Source: Bacteroidales bacterium
GTDB lineage: Bacteria; Bacteroidota; Bacteroidia; Bacteroidales; P3
Direction: 5' to 3'
Assembly (NCBI GenBank): GCA_024685285.1
Contig: JAIKVZ010000031.1
Span: 123,998 to 187,997 of the forward strand
DNA length: 64,000 nucleotides
Each line of letters opens with the position of its first letter. Within the stretch, counting starts at the first letter, position 1. The notes beneath the pieces are model-generated. The model ran no database searches and was not told the origin of the DNA. It saw nothing but the letters and a program-made list of their open reading frames with translations. Both the position numbers and the translations under genes were made by a program. Below, in pieces: positions 37,470 through 44,800 of the stretch.

Positions 37470-38582
37470 ATGAAAACCACCAAGCTCTTGTCAATCATGC
37501 TTCTCGGCGTAGCCCTGAGCGTAACCCCCGCCATGGCACAACGCGGCGGCGGCCACGCCAGCTCATCGAGCCGCAGCAGCAGTAGCAGCTCCATGTCGTC
37601 GAGTCGCAGCAGCGGCAGCTCTATGTCGTCGAGTCGCAGTAGCAGCTCCATGTCCTCGTCGCGCAGCAGTTCGTCTTACAGCTCGCCGCGCAGCAGCAGT
37701 TCGTCGAGCCGCAGCAGCTCCTCCTACTCGCCCTCACACAGCAGCAGCTTCTCTGGCAGCCGCTCGGCCACCAGCAGCCGCTCTGTCTACAGCGGTAGCA
37801 GTTCGCGCAGCAGCGCCTCCTCGTCAACCCCCTCGCACCGCACTGAGGTCGGGTCAAGGTCGGGTCAAGGTCGGGTTAAGGTCGGATCAAGCACCTCTTC
37901 GGCCGACCGTAGCGTGTCTCACGACGCAGCCACCCGCACCACCCCCGGCACCCGCACCTATACCCCTCCCTCGCGTCGCCCCGGAGGTTCGCACTATAGC
38001 CCCGGCTCTGCCTCGGCCGCAGGCCCCGCCGTCAAAGGCGCACGCCCCTCGGCAGGCAGCACAGGCGTTGTGGGCCGTCCCACCGACAGCTATGCCCGTC
38101 CCGGCCGTCCCGGCGGCGTAATGCCCCGCTCGGACCGCCCCATGCGCCCGGCACCCTACTTCCACCACCCGGTGCATCACCACAGAATACACTGCCACCC
38201 CATCTACTGGCACCCCGTGCCTCCGCGCCCGTGGTATTGGCCCGGCTTCTGGGGCTACTGCAACAGCTACTGGTATGACTACCATGTGACCGATGTGGTT
38301 GTGGTGCGCGAGTATGTAAACCGCACTTACGGGGTCGATATGATAGACTACGCCATGTCGGGCGACATAATGTACGCCCTTGTCAGAGACGGCAGCAAGG
38401 TCTACCTGCAAATCTACGACCGTGAGGACCACCTGCTGGCCGAGCAGCCCATACACCGCAAATACTGCAAGCTGGCCATCGACAGCGAGAACGGCGGCTG
38501 CTGGGTGCTGAAGAACAAAGACAAAGACCCCCTGCTCTTCATCTACTCCGAAGGCGAACTCCTGATATACGAAGCCGACTAA
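37470..38582 (+). CDS. Secreted Ser/Arg-rich low-complexity protein
   Basis: ATG 37470 is chosen over the ORF-track start because it follows an RBS and begins a clear signal peptide (MKTTKLLSIMLLGVALSVTPAMA). The 370-aa protein has about 110 residues made almost only of Ser and Arg with scattered Met and Tyr, then a Gly/Pro/Arg stretch, a His/Pro/Trp-rich stretch (YFHHPVHHHRIHCHPIYWHP) and a folded-looking C-terminus of about 100 aa (VTDVVVVREYVNRTYGVD, LLFIYSEGELLIYEAD). I do not recognise a family. The His/Cys-rich middle could bind metal (inference). A G-rich 11-bp repeat is embedded in frame in the coding sequence at 37845-37890. It is convergent with the aminotransferase gene. Confidence 0.8.
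   Translation: MKTTKLLSIMLLGVALSVTPAMAQRGGGHASSSSRSSSSSSMSSSRSSGSSMSSSRSSSSMSSSRSSSSYSSPRSSSSSSRSSSSYSPSHSSSFSGSRSATSSRSVYSGSSSRSSASSSTPSHRTEVGSRSGQGRVKVGSSTSSADRSVSHDAATRTTPGTRTYTPPSRRPGGSHYSPGSASAAGPAVKGARPSAGSTGVVGRPTDSYARPGRPGGVMPRSDRPMRPAPYFHHPVHHHRIHCHPIYWHPVPPRPWYWPGFWGYCNSYWYDYHVTDVVVVREYVNRTYGVDMIDYAMSGDIMYALVRDGSKVYLQIYDREDHLLAEQPIHRKYCKLAIDSENGGCWVLKNKDKDPLLFIYSEGELLIYEAD
37845..37890 (+). repeat. G-rich 11-bp repeat inside a coding sequence
   Basis: GAGGTCGGGTCAAGGTCGGG followed by TCAAGGTCGGGTTAAGGTCGGATCAA gives three full 11-bp units (33 bp, so the frame is kept) and a fourth imperfect one. It encodes EVGSRSGQGRVKVGSS at the edge of the Ser/Arg-rich region. This is the only multi-unit copy in the window that is not in a convergent intergenic gap. 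Confidence 0.85.
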
Positions 38583-38607
38583 AAGAAAGCATACATTTCG
38601 ATACTGC

Positions 38608-38637
38608 GAGGCGCCCGCACTGATGTGCGGGCGCCTC
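38608..38637. terminator. Bidirectional hairpin between convergent genes
   Basis: A perfect 13-bp stem GAGGCGCCCGCAC/GTGCGGGCGCCTC with a 4-nt loop (TGAT). There is no strong T run on the plus side (CGTTGTTATTT). It lies between the Ser/Arg-rich gene (ends 38582) and the aminotransferase gene (ends 38668). It is the one convergent gap in the window without the G-rich repeat. Confidence 0.8.
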
Positions 38638-38667
38638 CGTTGTTATTTATATGTTTTCTGCTCTGAC

Positions 38668-39870
38668 TTATTGCAGCTTGGCCAGGGCCTCTTTGATGCG
38701 GCGGAGGGCTTCGCGCAGCAGGTCCTCGCTGGTGGCATAGCTGAGGCGTATGCAGCTGTCGTCGCCGAAGGCGCTACCCATAACGGTGGCCACGTTGGCC
38801 TCGTTGATCAGGTAGAAGGCCATGTCGGTGCTGTTCTCAATCTTCTTGCCGTTGAAACTCTTGCCGTAGTAGGAGCTGCAATCGGGGAAGAAGTAGAAGG
38901 CGCCCTGCGGCATACGCACCTTGAGTCCGGGTATGTCGCACAGCAGTTTGTAGACCATGTCGCGACGGCGACGGAAAGTCTCGCGCATATCGATAATGTC
39001 TTTCGATGTTGTGGGGTCCATCAGCATGGCCTCGACAGTGGCTTTCTGGGCAATGGAGCAGGTGGCGCTGGTTACCTGGCCCTGCAGCTTGTTGCAGGCT
39101 TTGGCGATGACGAGGGGGGCTCCGATGAAGCCGATACGCCAGCCGGTCATGGCGAAGCCCTTGGCTACGCCGTTGACGGTGACAACGCGCTCCTTGACCT
39201 CGGGGAACTGGGCTATGCTCTGGTGCTTGCCCACGAAATTGATATGCTCGTATATCTCGTCGGATACAACAAAGAGGTTCTCATGCTTGGCGACCACCTC
39301 GGCGATGCCTTTCAGCTCCTCTTTGGAGTAGAGCATACCGGTGGGGTTGCTGGGCGAGGAGAACATGATGAGTTTTGTCTTCGGGGTGATGGCGGCCTCG
39401 AGTTGCTCAGGGGTCACCTTGAAGTCGTTCTCCAAAGATGTCTTCACGTAGATGGGGATGCCGCCGGCCAGACGGACGAACTCCTTATAGGAGACCCAGT
39501 AGGGGGTGGGGATGATGACCTCGTCGCCCGGGTTGACGAGCACCTGCACCACCTGGTAGAGAGCCTGTTTGCCACCGGTGCTGACAACAATCTGCTCAGG
39601 CTTGTATTCCAGCCCGTTATCGCGGAGGAATTTGGCACTGATAGCCTCGCGCAGGTCGGCATAGCCCGGCACGGGAGGATAGTGGGTGAAGTTGTCGTCG
39701 ATAGCCTTTTTGGCGGCCTCTTTCACCTGCTCGGGCGTGTTGAAGTCGGGCTCGCCTATCGAGAGGCTGATAACGTCCTTGCCTTGGGCCTTGAGTTCGC
39801 GGGCCTTGGCGGTCATGGCCAGAGTCTCGCTCTCAGCCATATTGATGATTCTATTAGAAAGAATTTCCAT
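38668..39870 (-). CDS. Pyridoxal-phosphate aminotransferase, aspartate aminotransferase type (class I)
   Basis: ATG 39870 (MEILSNRIINMAESETLAMT) is chosen over the longer ORF because the extension runs through the promoter box and reads as non-protein sequence. The 400-aa protein is a fold-type I aminotransferase: ISLSIGEPDFNTPEQV at the N-terminus, TGGKQALYQVVQVLVNPGDEVIIPTPYWVSY, FSSPSNPTG, the PLP-region VSDEIYEHI, and the Schiff-base lysine in VNGVAKGFAMTGWRIGF. These are the hallmarks of the aspartate/aromatic aminotransferase family. It probably interconverts aspartate and oxaloacetate, linking to the lysC pathway, but the exact amino donor cannot be fixed by eye. Confidence 0.92.
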   Translation of the reverse strand: MEILSNRIINMAESETLAMTAKARELKAQGKDVISLSIGEPDFNTPEQVKEAAKKAIDDNFTHYPPVPGYADLREAISAKFLRDNGLEYKPEQIVVSTGGKQALYQVVQVLVNPGDEVIIPTPYWVSYKEFVRLAGGIPIYVKTSLENDFKVTPEQLEAAITPKTKLIMFSSPSNPTGMLYSKEELKGIAEVVAKHENLFVVSDEIYEHINFVGKHQSIAQFPEVKERVVTVNGVAKGFAMTGWRIGFIGAPLVIAKACNKLQGQVTSATCSIAQKATVEAMLMDPTTSKDIIDMRETFRRRRDMVYKLLCDIPGLKVRMPQGAFYFFPDCSSYYGKSFNGKKIENSTDMAFYLINEANVATVMGSAFGDDSCIRLSYATSEDLLREALRRIKEALAKLQ

Positions 39871-39896
39871 GAGTTGATATTTTTGGTTTGGAAGTG

Positions 39897-39904
39897 CAAA
39901 GGTA
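39897..39904 (-). promoter_or_regulatory. -7 box TACCTTTG of the aminotransferase gene
   Basis: On the minus strand TACCTTTG lies 26 nt before ATG 39870. A CTGGTT sequence stands near the expected -33 position, in place of a perfect TTG. The divergent recA promoter is at 40055. Confidence 0.6.
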
Positions 39905-40054
39905 CGCATTTTTTTTGAACCAGCCGAAAAATTCTTTCCGAGGACGAGAGGCAACACCTTAAATGTGGCGTACCTAACGCAGTTTGACATACCCATTTAG
40001 GTTTTGGCAGACGGTTTAGACGCGAAAAAAAATCCACAATTCAGAATTTATTTG

Positions 40055-40062
40055 TATCTTTG
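40055..40062 (+). promoter_or_regulatory. -7 box TATCTTTG of recA
   Basis: TATCTTTG matches TAnnTTTG and lies 34 nt before ATG 40097. No TTG is present at the expected -33 position. I see no obvious LexA-type palindrome in the 226-bp gap between the aminotransferase start and recA. Confidence 0.6.
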
Positions 40063-40096
40063 CAGAAATTATTCCGAATATAAAAACAGCACAACA

Positions 40097-41137
40097 ATGG
40101 CAAAAGATGTGAAAGAGACGCCCGATGCGCGCACCGAAAAGCTCAAGATACTGCAAACCACCCTCGAGAAAATTGAGAAAAACTACGGCAAAGGCTCCAT
40201 CATGAAGCTTGGCGACCGTCCCGAGGAGGAGGTAGAGGTCATACCCACCGGTTCCATCAACCTCGATGCCGCCCTTGGAGTGGGCGGTTTCCCGCGCGGC
40301 CGTGTCATAGAGATTTACGGCCCGGAGTCGAGCGGCAAAACAACCCTTGCCATACATGCTATTGCCGAGTGCCAGAAACAGGGCGGTGTGGCCGCTTTCA
40401 TCGATGCCGAGCACGCCTTCGACAGCACCTATGCCCGCAAACTTGGCGTCGACATACGCGAGCTCCTGGTCTCGCAGCCCGACAACGGCGAGCAGGCCCT
40501 CGAGATTGCAGACAACCTGATACGTTCCGGCGCCATCGATATTATTGTTATCGACTCGGTGGCTGCTCTCACCCCCAAGGCCGAAATCGATGGCGAGATG
40601 GGCGACTCGAAGGTGGGTCTGCAGGCCCGCCTCATGAGCCAGGCCATGCGCAAGCTCACGGCCACAATAAGCAAAACCAACTGCTGCTGCATATTCATCA
40701 ACCAGTTGCGCGAGAAGATAGGCCTCATGTTTGGCAATCCCGAGACCACCACCGGCGGCAACGCCCTCAAGTTCTACGCCTCGGTGCGTATTGACATACG
40801 CCGCATCCAGGCCATCAAGGACGGCGACCAGAATATCGGCAACCGTGTCAAGGTCAAGATTGTCAAGAACAAAGTGGCCCCTCCGTTCCGCGTGTGCGAG
40901 TTCGACCTCATGTTTGGCGAGGGTATTTCCAAACTTGGCGAGATTATAGACCTGGGTGTCGATTTCGACATCATACACAAGTCGGGCTCGTGGTTCAGCT
41001 ACGGCGAGAGCAAACTGGCCCAGGGCCGCGAGGGTCTCAAGCAGATGTTGCGCGACAACCCCGAACTTTGCGACGAGATTGAGCAGAAGATACGTGCTGC
41101 CCTTAAACAAAAAACAATGACCAACGACGAACTCTGA
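40097..41137 (+). CDS. recA: Recombinase RecA
   Basis: ATG 40097 begins [20 protein letters not shown]. The ORF-track extension upstream covers the promoter and is discarded. The 346-aa protein has the Walker A motif GPESSGKTT (residues 75-83), [11 protein letters not shown], Walker [12 protein letters not shown], loop L1/L2 sequences ([25 protein letters not shown] and [21 protein letters not shown] region) and the C-terminal acidic tail. It catalyses strand exchange and acts with RecR (18958) in gap repair. The next gene starts 32 nt downstream and may share the transcript. Confidence 0.98.
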   Translation: MAKDVKETPDARTEKLKILQTTLEKIEKNYGKGSIMKLGDRPEEEVEVIPTGSINLDAALGVGGFPRGRVIEIYGPESSGKTTLAIHAIAECQKQGGVAAFIDAEHAFDSTYARKLGVDIRELLVSQPDNGEQALEIADNLIRSGAIDIIVIDSVAALTPKAEIDGEMGDSKVGLQARLMSQAMRKLTATISKTNCCCIFINQLREKIGLMFGNPETTTGGNALKFYASVRIDIRRIQAIKDGDQNIGNRVKVKIVKNKVAPPFRVCEFDLMFGEGISKLGEIIDLGVDFDIIHKSGSWFSYGESKLAQGREGLKQMLRDNPELCDEIEQKIRAALKQKTMTNDEL

Positions 41138-41169
41138 GAGTGTCGCACCTCAACCAACACTACCGCTAT

Positions 41170-41796
41170 ATGAAACGTTTTATGCTCACCCTTCTGGCCG
41201 CTGTGGCTTTGCTGGCGGCTTCGGCCCAGGCCCCGGTGGAAGCGGCTGCCGACAGCGCCACCCCCGCCGTTGGAGTGGCCATAGACAGTGTAGCCCCGGT
41301 TGCTCCGGCCGCCGCCGCTGTGCAGCAGCCCGACACCGACGTGCTCTACGAGCCTTTTGAATACCAGCGGCCGCGCCATAGCGTCATGCGCTACTTCGGC
41401 CACGATTTCTGCACCGTTTTCGGCGAGTTCGAGTTCCTCATGGGCAACGACTTGGCAGCAGGCTTCAACATTGCCTATGTGCCCAACGAATGGGGCGTTT
41501 ACGGCAGCTATATGTACGGCATAGCCTACGACTGGTTCAGTATCGGAGCCGTGAGGCGCCTCTCGCATTCGTGGAACAACACCGACTGCCAACTCTTTTT
41601 CGGCCTCAACATTGGCGACGGCCTTGGCTACGAGGTCGGTCTGCGCTTTGCCGGCGACCGCCGCTACAACATAGGCTCCTTCTGCTGGAACTCTGTCTCG
41701 TTGGGCCTGACCCGCAACTACGGCCACACATACCTCATGCTTGGCCTCAGCCTTGATGTCACAGGCTTCATGTTCTTCCCGTTATTATTCTGGTAA
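41170..41796 (+). CDS. Secreted or outer-membrane hypothetical protein
   Basis: ATG 41170 (MKRFMLTLLAAVALLAASAQA) gives a clean signal peptide, so the GTG at 41140 is not used as the start. The 208-aa protein has an Ala/Pro/Val-rich linker to about residue 55. Alternating aromatic/glycine beta segments follow (GEFEFLMGNDLAAGFNIAYV, WGVYGSYMYGIAYDWFSIGAV, YEVGLRFAGDRRYNIG), and the protein ends in FFPLLFW. A C-terminal aromatic residue and amphipathic strands suggest a small outer-membrane barrel, but no family is recognised. It sits between recA and the relA/spoT gene, close to both. Confidence 0.7.
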   Translation: MKRFMLTLLAAVALLAASAQAPVEAAADSATPAVGVAIDSVAPVAPAAAAVQQPDTDVLYEPFEYQRPRHSVMRYFGHDFCTVFGEFEFLMGNDLAAGFNIAYVPNEWGVYGSYMYGIAYDWFSIGAVRRLSHSWNNTDCQLFFGLNIGDGLGYEVGLRFAGDRRYNIGSFCWNSVSLGLTRNYGHTYLMLGLSLDVTGFMFFPLLFW

Positions 41797-41828
41797 ACAC
41801 AATCCGTCAAACCGCAACGCCTGCCGCC

Positions 41829-44057
41829 ATGACCGCCGCCGCCGACCCCAATGAGCAACAAGAGATACAGCGCCGCTACGAGGAGCTGGTCGAAGCCTGC
41901 CGCGAAGTGAAACCCCTCACGAGGCAGGAGGAGGAGTCTATTTATCGAGCCTTCTCCATAGCCAACAAGGCCCATGCCGGCACCCGTCGCAAGAGCGGCG
42001 AGCCCTATATCTACCACCCCCTTGCGGTGGCCTTGATTGCCGTCAAAGAGGTGGGTTTGGGACCCATAGCGGTGGTGTGCGCCCTGCTGCACGATGTGGT
42101 TGAGGATACCGACATAACTCTCGACGAGCTGCGCTCGGTTTTTGGCGACCGCGTGGCGCGAATTGTCGACGGAGTGACCAAAATCGAGGATGTCATCGAG
42201 TTGCAGACCGGCCGCTCCAAGCAAGCCGAGAACTATCGCAAGATATTGCTCTCAATGTGCGACGACGCCTACGTCATCTTCCTCAAGATATGCGACCGTT
42301 TGCACAATATGCGCACCCTCGACTCGATGAAGGACACCAAGAAGCTGGCCATCTCGAGCGAGACGCAATACCTCTACATACCTCTGGCGCACCGCCTCGG
42401 CCTCTACAGCATAAAGACCGAACTTGAAGAGTTGGTGATGAAATACACCAACCCCGTGCCCTACGCCGAAATATCGGCCAAGATTGCAGGCAACGCCGGC
42501 ACCGAGCTGAAACTCAAGCAATGCCTCACCGAGCCTATTAAACAGTTGCTCGACGCCGAGGGCTACCATTACGAAATCAAGACCCGTGTCAAGTCGGTTT
42601 ACAGTTGTTGGAAGAAGATGGAGAACAAGGGAGTGGACTTTGACGAAATCTACGACCTCTACGCCATGCGTATCATCCTCGACGTGCCGCCCGAGCACGA
42701 GAAAGAGGAGTGCTTCCGCGTCTACGCACTTATTTCCAAGACCTTCCCGCCCAACCCCACACGTTTCCGCGACTGGATTACCAACCCCAAGAGCAACGGC
42801 TACGAGAGCTTGCAGACCACCGTCATGACCCCCATAGGCCGCTGGGTTGAGATACAGATACGCACACGGCGCATGGACCAGATTGCCGAGAAAGGCATGG
42901 CCGCCCATTTCCTCTATAAGGAGGCGCACCCCGAAGAGGCCGTGGCCGACAGCCCCGTCGAGGAGTGGCTGCAGCAAATCCGCACCTCGCTCGAAAGCAC
43001 CGACAAGAACGCCCTCGACTTGGTCGAGGAGTTCAAGGAGACCCTATACACCAAAGAGATATACCTCTTCACACCGCAGGGCGAGACCATCAAGCTGCCC
43101 TCGCGCAGCACCGTGCTCGACTTCGCCTTCGCCATCCACACCGACCTCGGCCTGCACTGCATCGGCGCCAAGGTCAACGCCAAGGTGGTGCCCATAGGCT
43201 ACCGCCTGCACTCGGGCGAGCAGGTGCAGGTGCTCACCTCGCGCAGCACCGTACCGGCCGAGGAATGGCTGGACGATGTGCAGACGCCCCGTGCACGCGA
43301 ATCGATCAAGACCTACCTTCGCGAAAGGAAGAAAGCCTACCACGACCGCGGTTTGGAGATGCTCACGCAGTACGCCAAGCACCTCGGCGTGCGAGCCAAC
43401 CAGGAGAACATGGTGCGCTTCAAACGCTTCCTGGGCATCAACAGCAGCATCGATATTTACTACAAGGTGGCCACCGGCCAGATAACCGAGGAGCAGGTGG
43501 CGCAGTGCTTCGGCAAAGCCCGTCCCAAACCCAACCTCATATTCCTTGAACCCTATAAGGAGCTTTTTGACGACCAGTCAGACTCCAACGGCGAGCCCGC
43601 ACCCTTGCCTGAAAGCGGTGCCTTCCTGCTCGACGCCGAATATGCCGACCTGCCCACCGAGGTGGCTCCCTGCTGCAAACCCCTGCCAGGCGACCAGGTG
43701 ATTGGCATTGTCGACGGCGGCCATATACAGGTGCACCGCACCAACTGCAAACGCGCCATGGACCTCATGGCCAACCAGGAGAACCGCATTGTGCGTGCCA
43801 AGTGGCGCACCGGCGAGAAACTCTCGTTCCTCACCGGCATAGCCCTCACCGCCATCGACCGCAAAGGCCTCTTGCAGGATGTCACGCGTCTGGTCTCGGC
43901 CGAGATGGACCTCAACATCCGCGCCATCACCATCGAGGCCTCCGAGGGCATAGGCCGCGGTATAATCATGGTTTACGTGCACGACACCGACAACCTCACC
44001 CACCTCATCGACAAACTGAAGACTATTGATGGAATCGAAAGCGTCCGCCGAATTTGA
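41829..44057 (+). CDS. Bifunctional (p)ppGpp synthetase/hydrolase, RelA/SpoT family
   Basis: A 742-aa long RSH protein. The HD hydrolase domain is intact, with HPLAVALIAVKEVGLGPIAVV and the catalytic ALLHDVVEDTD motif. The synthetase domain is also intact (RFRDWITNPKSNGYESLQTTV, then VEIQIRTRRMDQIAEKGMAAH). A TGS domain follows (LFTPQGETIKLPSRSTVLDFAFAIHTDLG), then a zinc-finger/helical part with CCKPLPGDQVIG, and a C-terminal ACT domain. Both activities should be present, as is usual for the Bacteroidota Rel protein. It sets alarmone levels during starvation. The mazG start codon lies inside its 3' end (29-nt overlap), so expression is coupled with a nucleotide pyrophosphohydrolase. Confidence 0.95.
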   Translation: MTAAADPNEQQEIQRRYEELVEACREVKPLTRQEEESIYRAFSIANKAHAGTRRKSGEPYIYHPLAVALIAVKEVGLGPIAVVCALLHDVVEDTDITLDELRSVFGDRVARIVDGVTKIEDVIELQTGRSKQAENYRKILLSMCDDAYVIFLKICDRLHNMRTLDSMKDTKKLAISSETQYLYIPLAHRLGLYSIKTELEELVMKYTNPVPYAEISAKIAGNAGTELKLKQCLTEPIKQLLDAEGYHYEIKTRVKSVYSCWKKMENKGVDFDEIYDLYAMRIILDVPPEHEKEECFRVYALISKTFPPNPTRFRDWITNPKSNGYESLQTTVMTPIGRWVEIQIRTRRMDQIAEKGMAAHFLYKEAHPEEAVADSPVEEWLQQIRTSLESTDKNALDLVEEFKETLYTKEIYLFTPQGETIKLPSRSTVLDFAFAIHTDLGLHCIGAKVNAKVVPIGYRLHSGEQVQVLTSRSTVPAEEWLDDVQTPRARESIKTYLRERKKAYHDRGLEMLTQYAKHLGVRANQENMVRFKRFLGINSSIDIYYKVATGQITEEQVAQCFGKARPKPNLIFLEPYKELFDDQSDSNGEPAPLPESGAFLLDAEYADLPTEVAPCCKPLPGDQVIGIVDGGHIQVHRTNCKRAMDLMANQENRIVRAKWRTGEKLSFLTGIALTAIDRKGLLQDVTRLVSAEMDLNIRAITIEASEGIGRGIIMVYVHDTDNLTHLIDKLKTIDGIESVRRI

Positions 44058-44661
44058 GCGCCTGAGCACTATTCTCGACACCTTGCGCCAGCGCTGCCCG
44101 TGGGATCGTGCACAGACCCTGCGCTCGCTGCGCTACCTCACCGTCGAAGAGGTCTACGAGCTGAGCGAGGCCATACTGGCCGAAAACCCCGCCGATATGT
44201 GCAAAGAGCTGGGCGACATAGCCATGCACATATACTTCTACGCCAAGATAGCCGAGGACGAAGGGCTCTTCAGCATGGCCGACGTGCTGCGCTCGGTGTG
44301 CGACAAACTCGTGGCACGCCACCCCTTCATCTACGGCCACGAGCAGGCCGGCGCCCAGACCTGGGAGCAGCTCAAAATGCGCGAAGGCCGCCGCTCGGTG
44401 CTGCAGGGGGTACCTGCCTCGCTGCCGCCGCTGGTCAAAGCCGTGCGTATGCAGGAAAAGGCCGCCGGCGTAGGCTATCCGCTGCCCGAAGAGCTGCCGC
44501 AGCTGCCCGCCGATGCCGACGAGGAACAGCTGGGAGACTATATGCTGGCCCTTGTCAGTTGGGCCCGCCGACGCGGCCTCAACGCCGACGATGCCCTGAG
44601 CCGTGCCAACCAGCGCCTGGCCGAGAGCGTGCACCAGTGGGAAGAGCAACAAAATCAGTAA
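44029..44661 (+). CDS. mazG: MazG family nucleoside triphosphate pyrophosphohydrolase
   Basis: ATG 44029 is preferred to the TTG at 44026. The 210-aa protein carries the MazG signature: LRQRCPWDRAQTLRSLRYLTVEEVYELSEAI with the metal-binding ExxE, then KELGDIAMHIYFYAKIAED with ExxD, and the repeat-like DVLRSVCDKLVARHPFIYG. It hydrolyses NTPs to NMP and pyrophosphate; E. coli MazG lowers ppGpp signalling. The 29-nt overlap with the relA/spoT gene makes that link attractive here (inference). It is somewhat shorter than E. coli MazG (about 263 aa). A G-rich repeat and a large AT hairpin follow before the convergent giant gene. Confidence 0.93.
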   Translation: MESKASAEFERLSTILDTLRQRCPWDRAQTLRSLRYLTVEEVYELSEAILAENPADMCKELGDIAMHIYFYAKIAEDEGLFSMADVLRSVCDKLVARHPFIYGHEQAGAQTWEQLKMREGRRSVLQGVPASLPPLVKAVRMQEKAAGVGYPLPEELPQLPADADEEQLGDYMLALVSWARRRGLNADDALSRANQRLAESVHQWEEQQNQ

Positions 44662-44706
44662 CTTAAGTAATTAACAGATAACAACCTGAAACCCAGCCGT
44701 TAGCAT

Positions 44707-44741
44707 GGGTTAGGTTCGGGTTAAGGTCGGGTATGGTTCGG
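44707..44741 (+). repeat. G-rich repeat block in the mazG/giant-gene convergent gap
   Basis: GGGTTAGGTTCGGGTTAAGG followed by TCGGGTATGGTTCGG is almost identical to the copy at 56475 over the whole block (three visible mismatches at its right end). It lies 45 bp after the mazG stop. Confidence 0.85.
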
Positions 44742-44750
44742 ATATAATAT

Positions 44751-44793
44751 AGGGATTATAGATTCTATATAGTCTATAGTATCTATAATCCCT
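44751..44793. terminator. Long AT-rich inverted repeat between convergent genes
   Basis: AGGGATTATAGAT at 44751-44763 and its exact complement ATCTATAATCCCT at 44781-44793 form a 13-bp stem. The 17-nt loop itself contains the near-palindrome TATAGTCTATA. A second ATAGATTCTAT copy follows. It is 8 bp from the stop of the minus-strand giant gene and probably ends both transcripts. Confidence 0.65.
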
Positions 44794-44800
44794 ATAGATT

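Noticed and set aside
39871-39996. N-terminal extension of the aminotransferase in the ORF track
   Set aside because: It covers the TACCTTTG promoter box and upstream AT-rich DNA; the family start is at 39870.
40016-41110. Antisense 364-aa frame opposite recA
   Set aside because: recA is unmistakable on the plus strand and the antisense product shows no domain.
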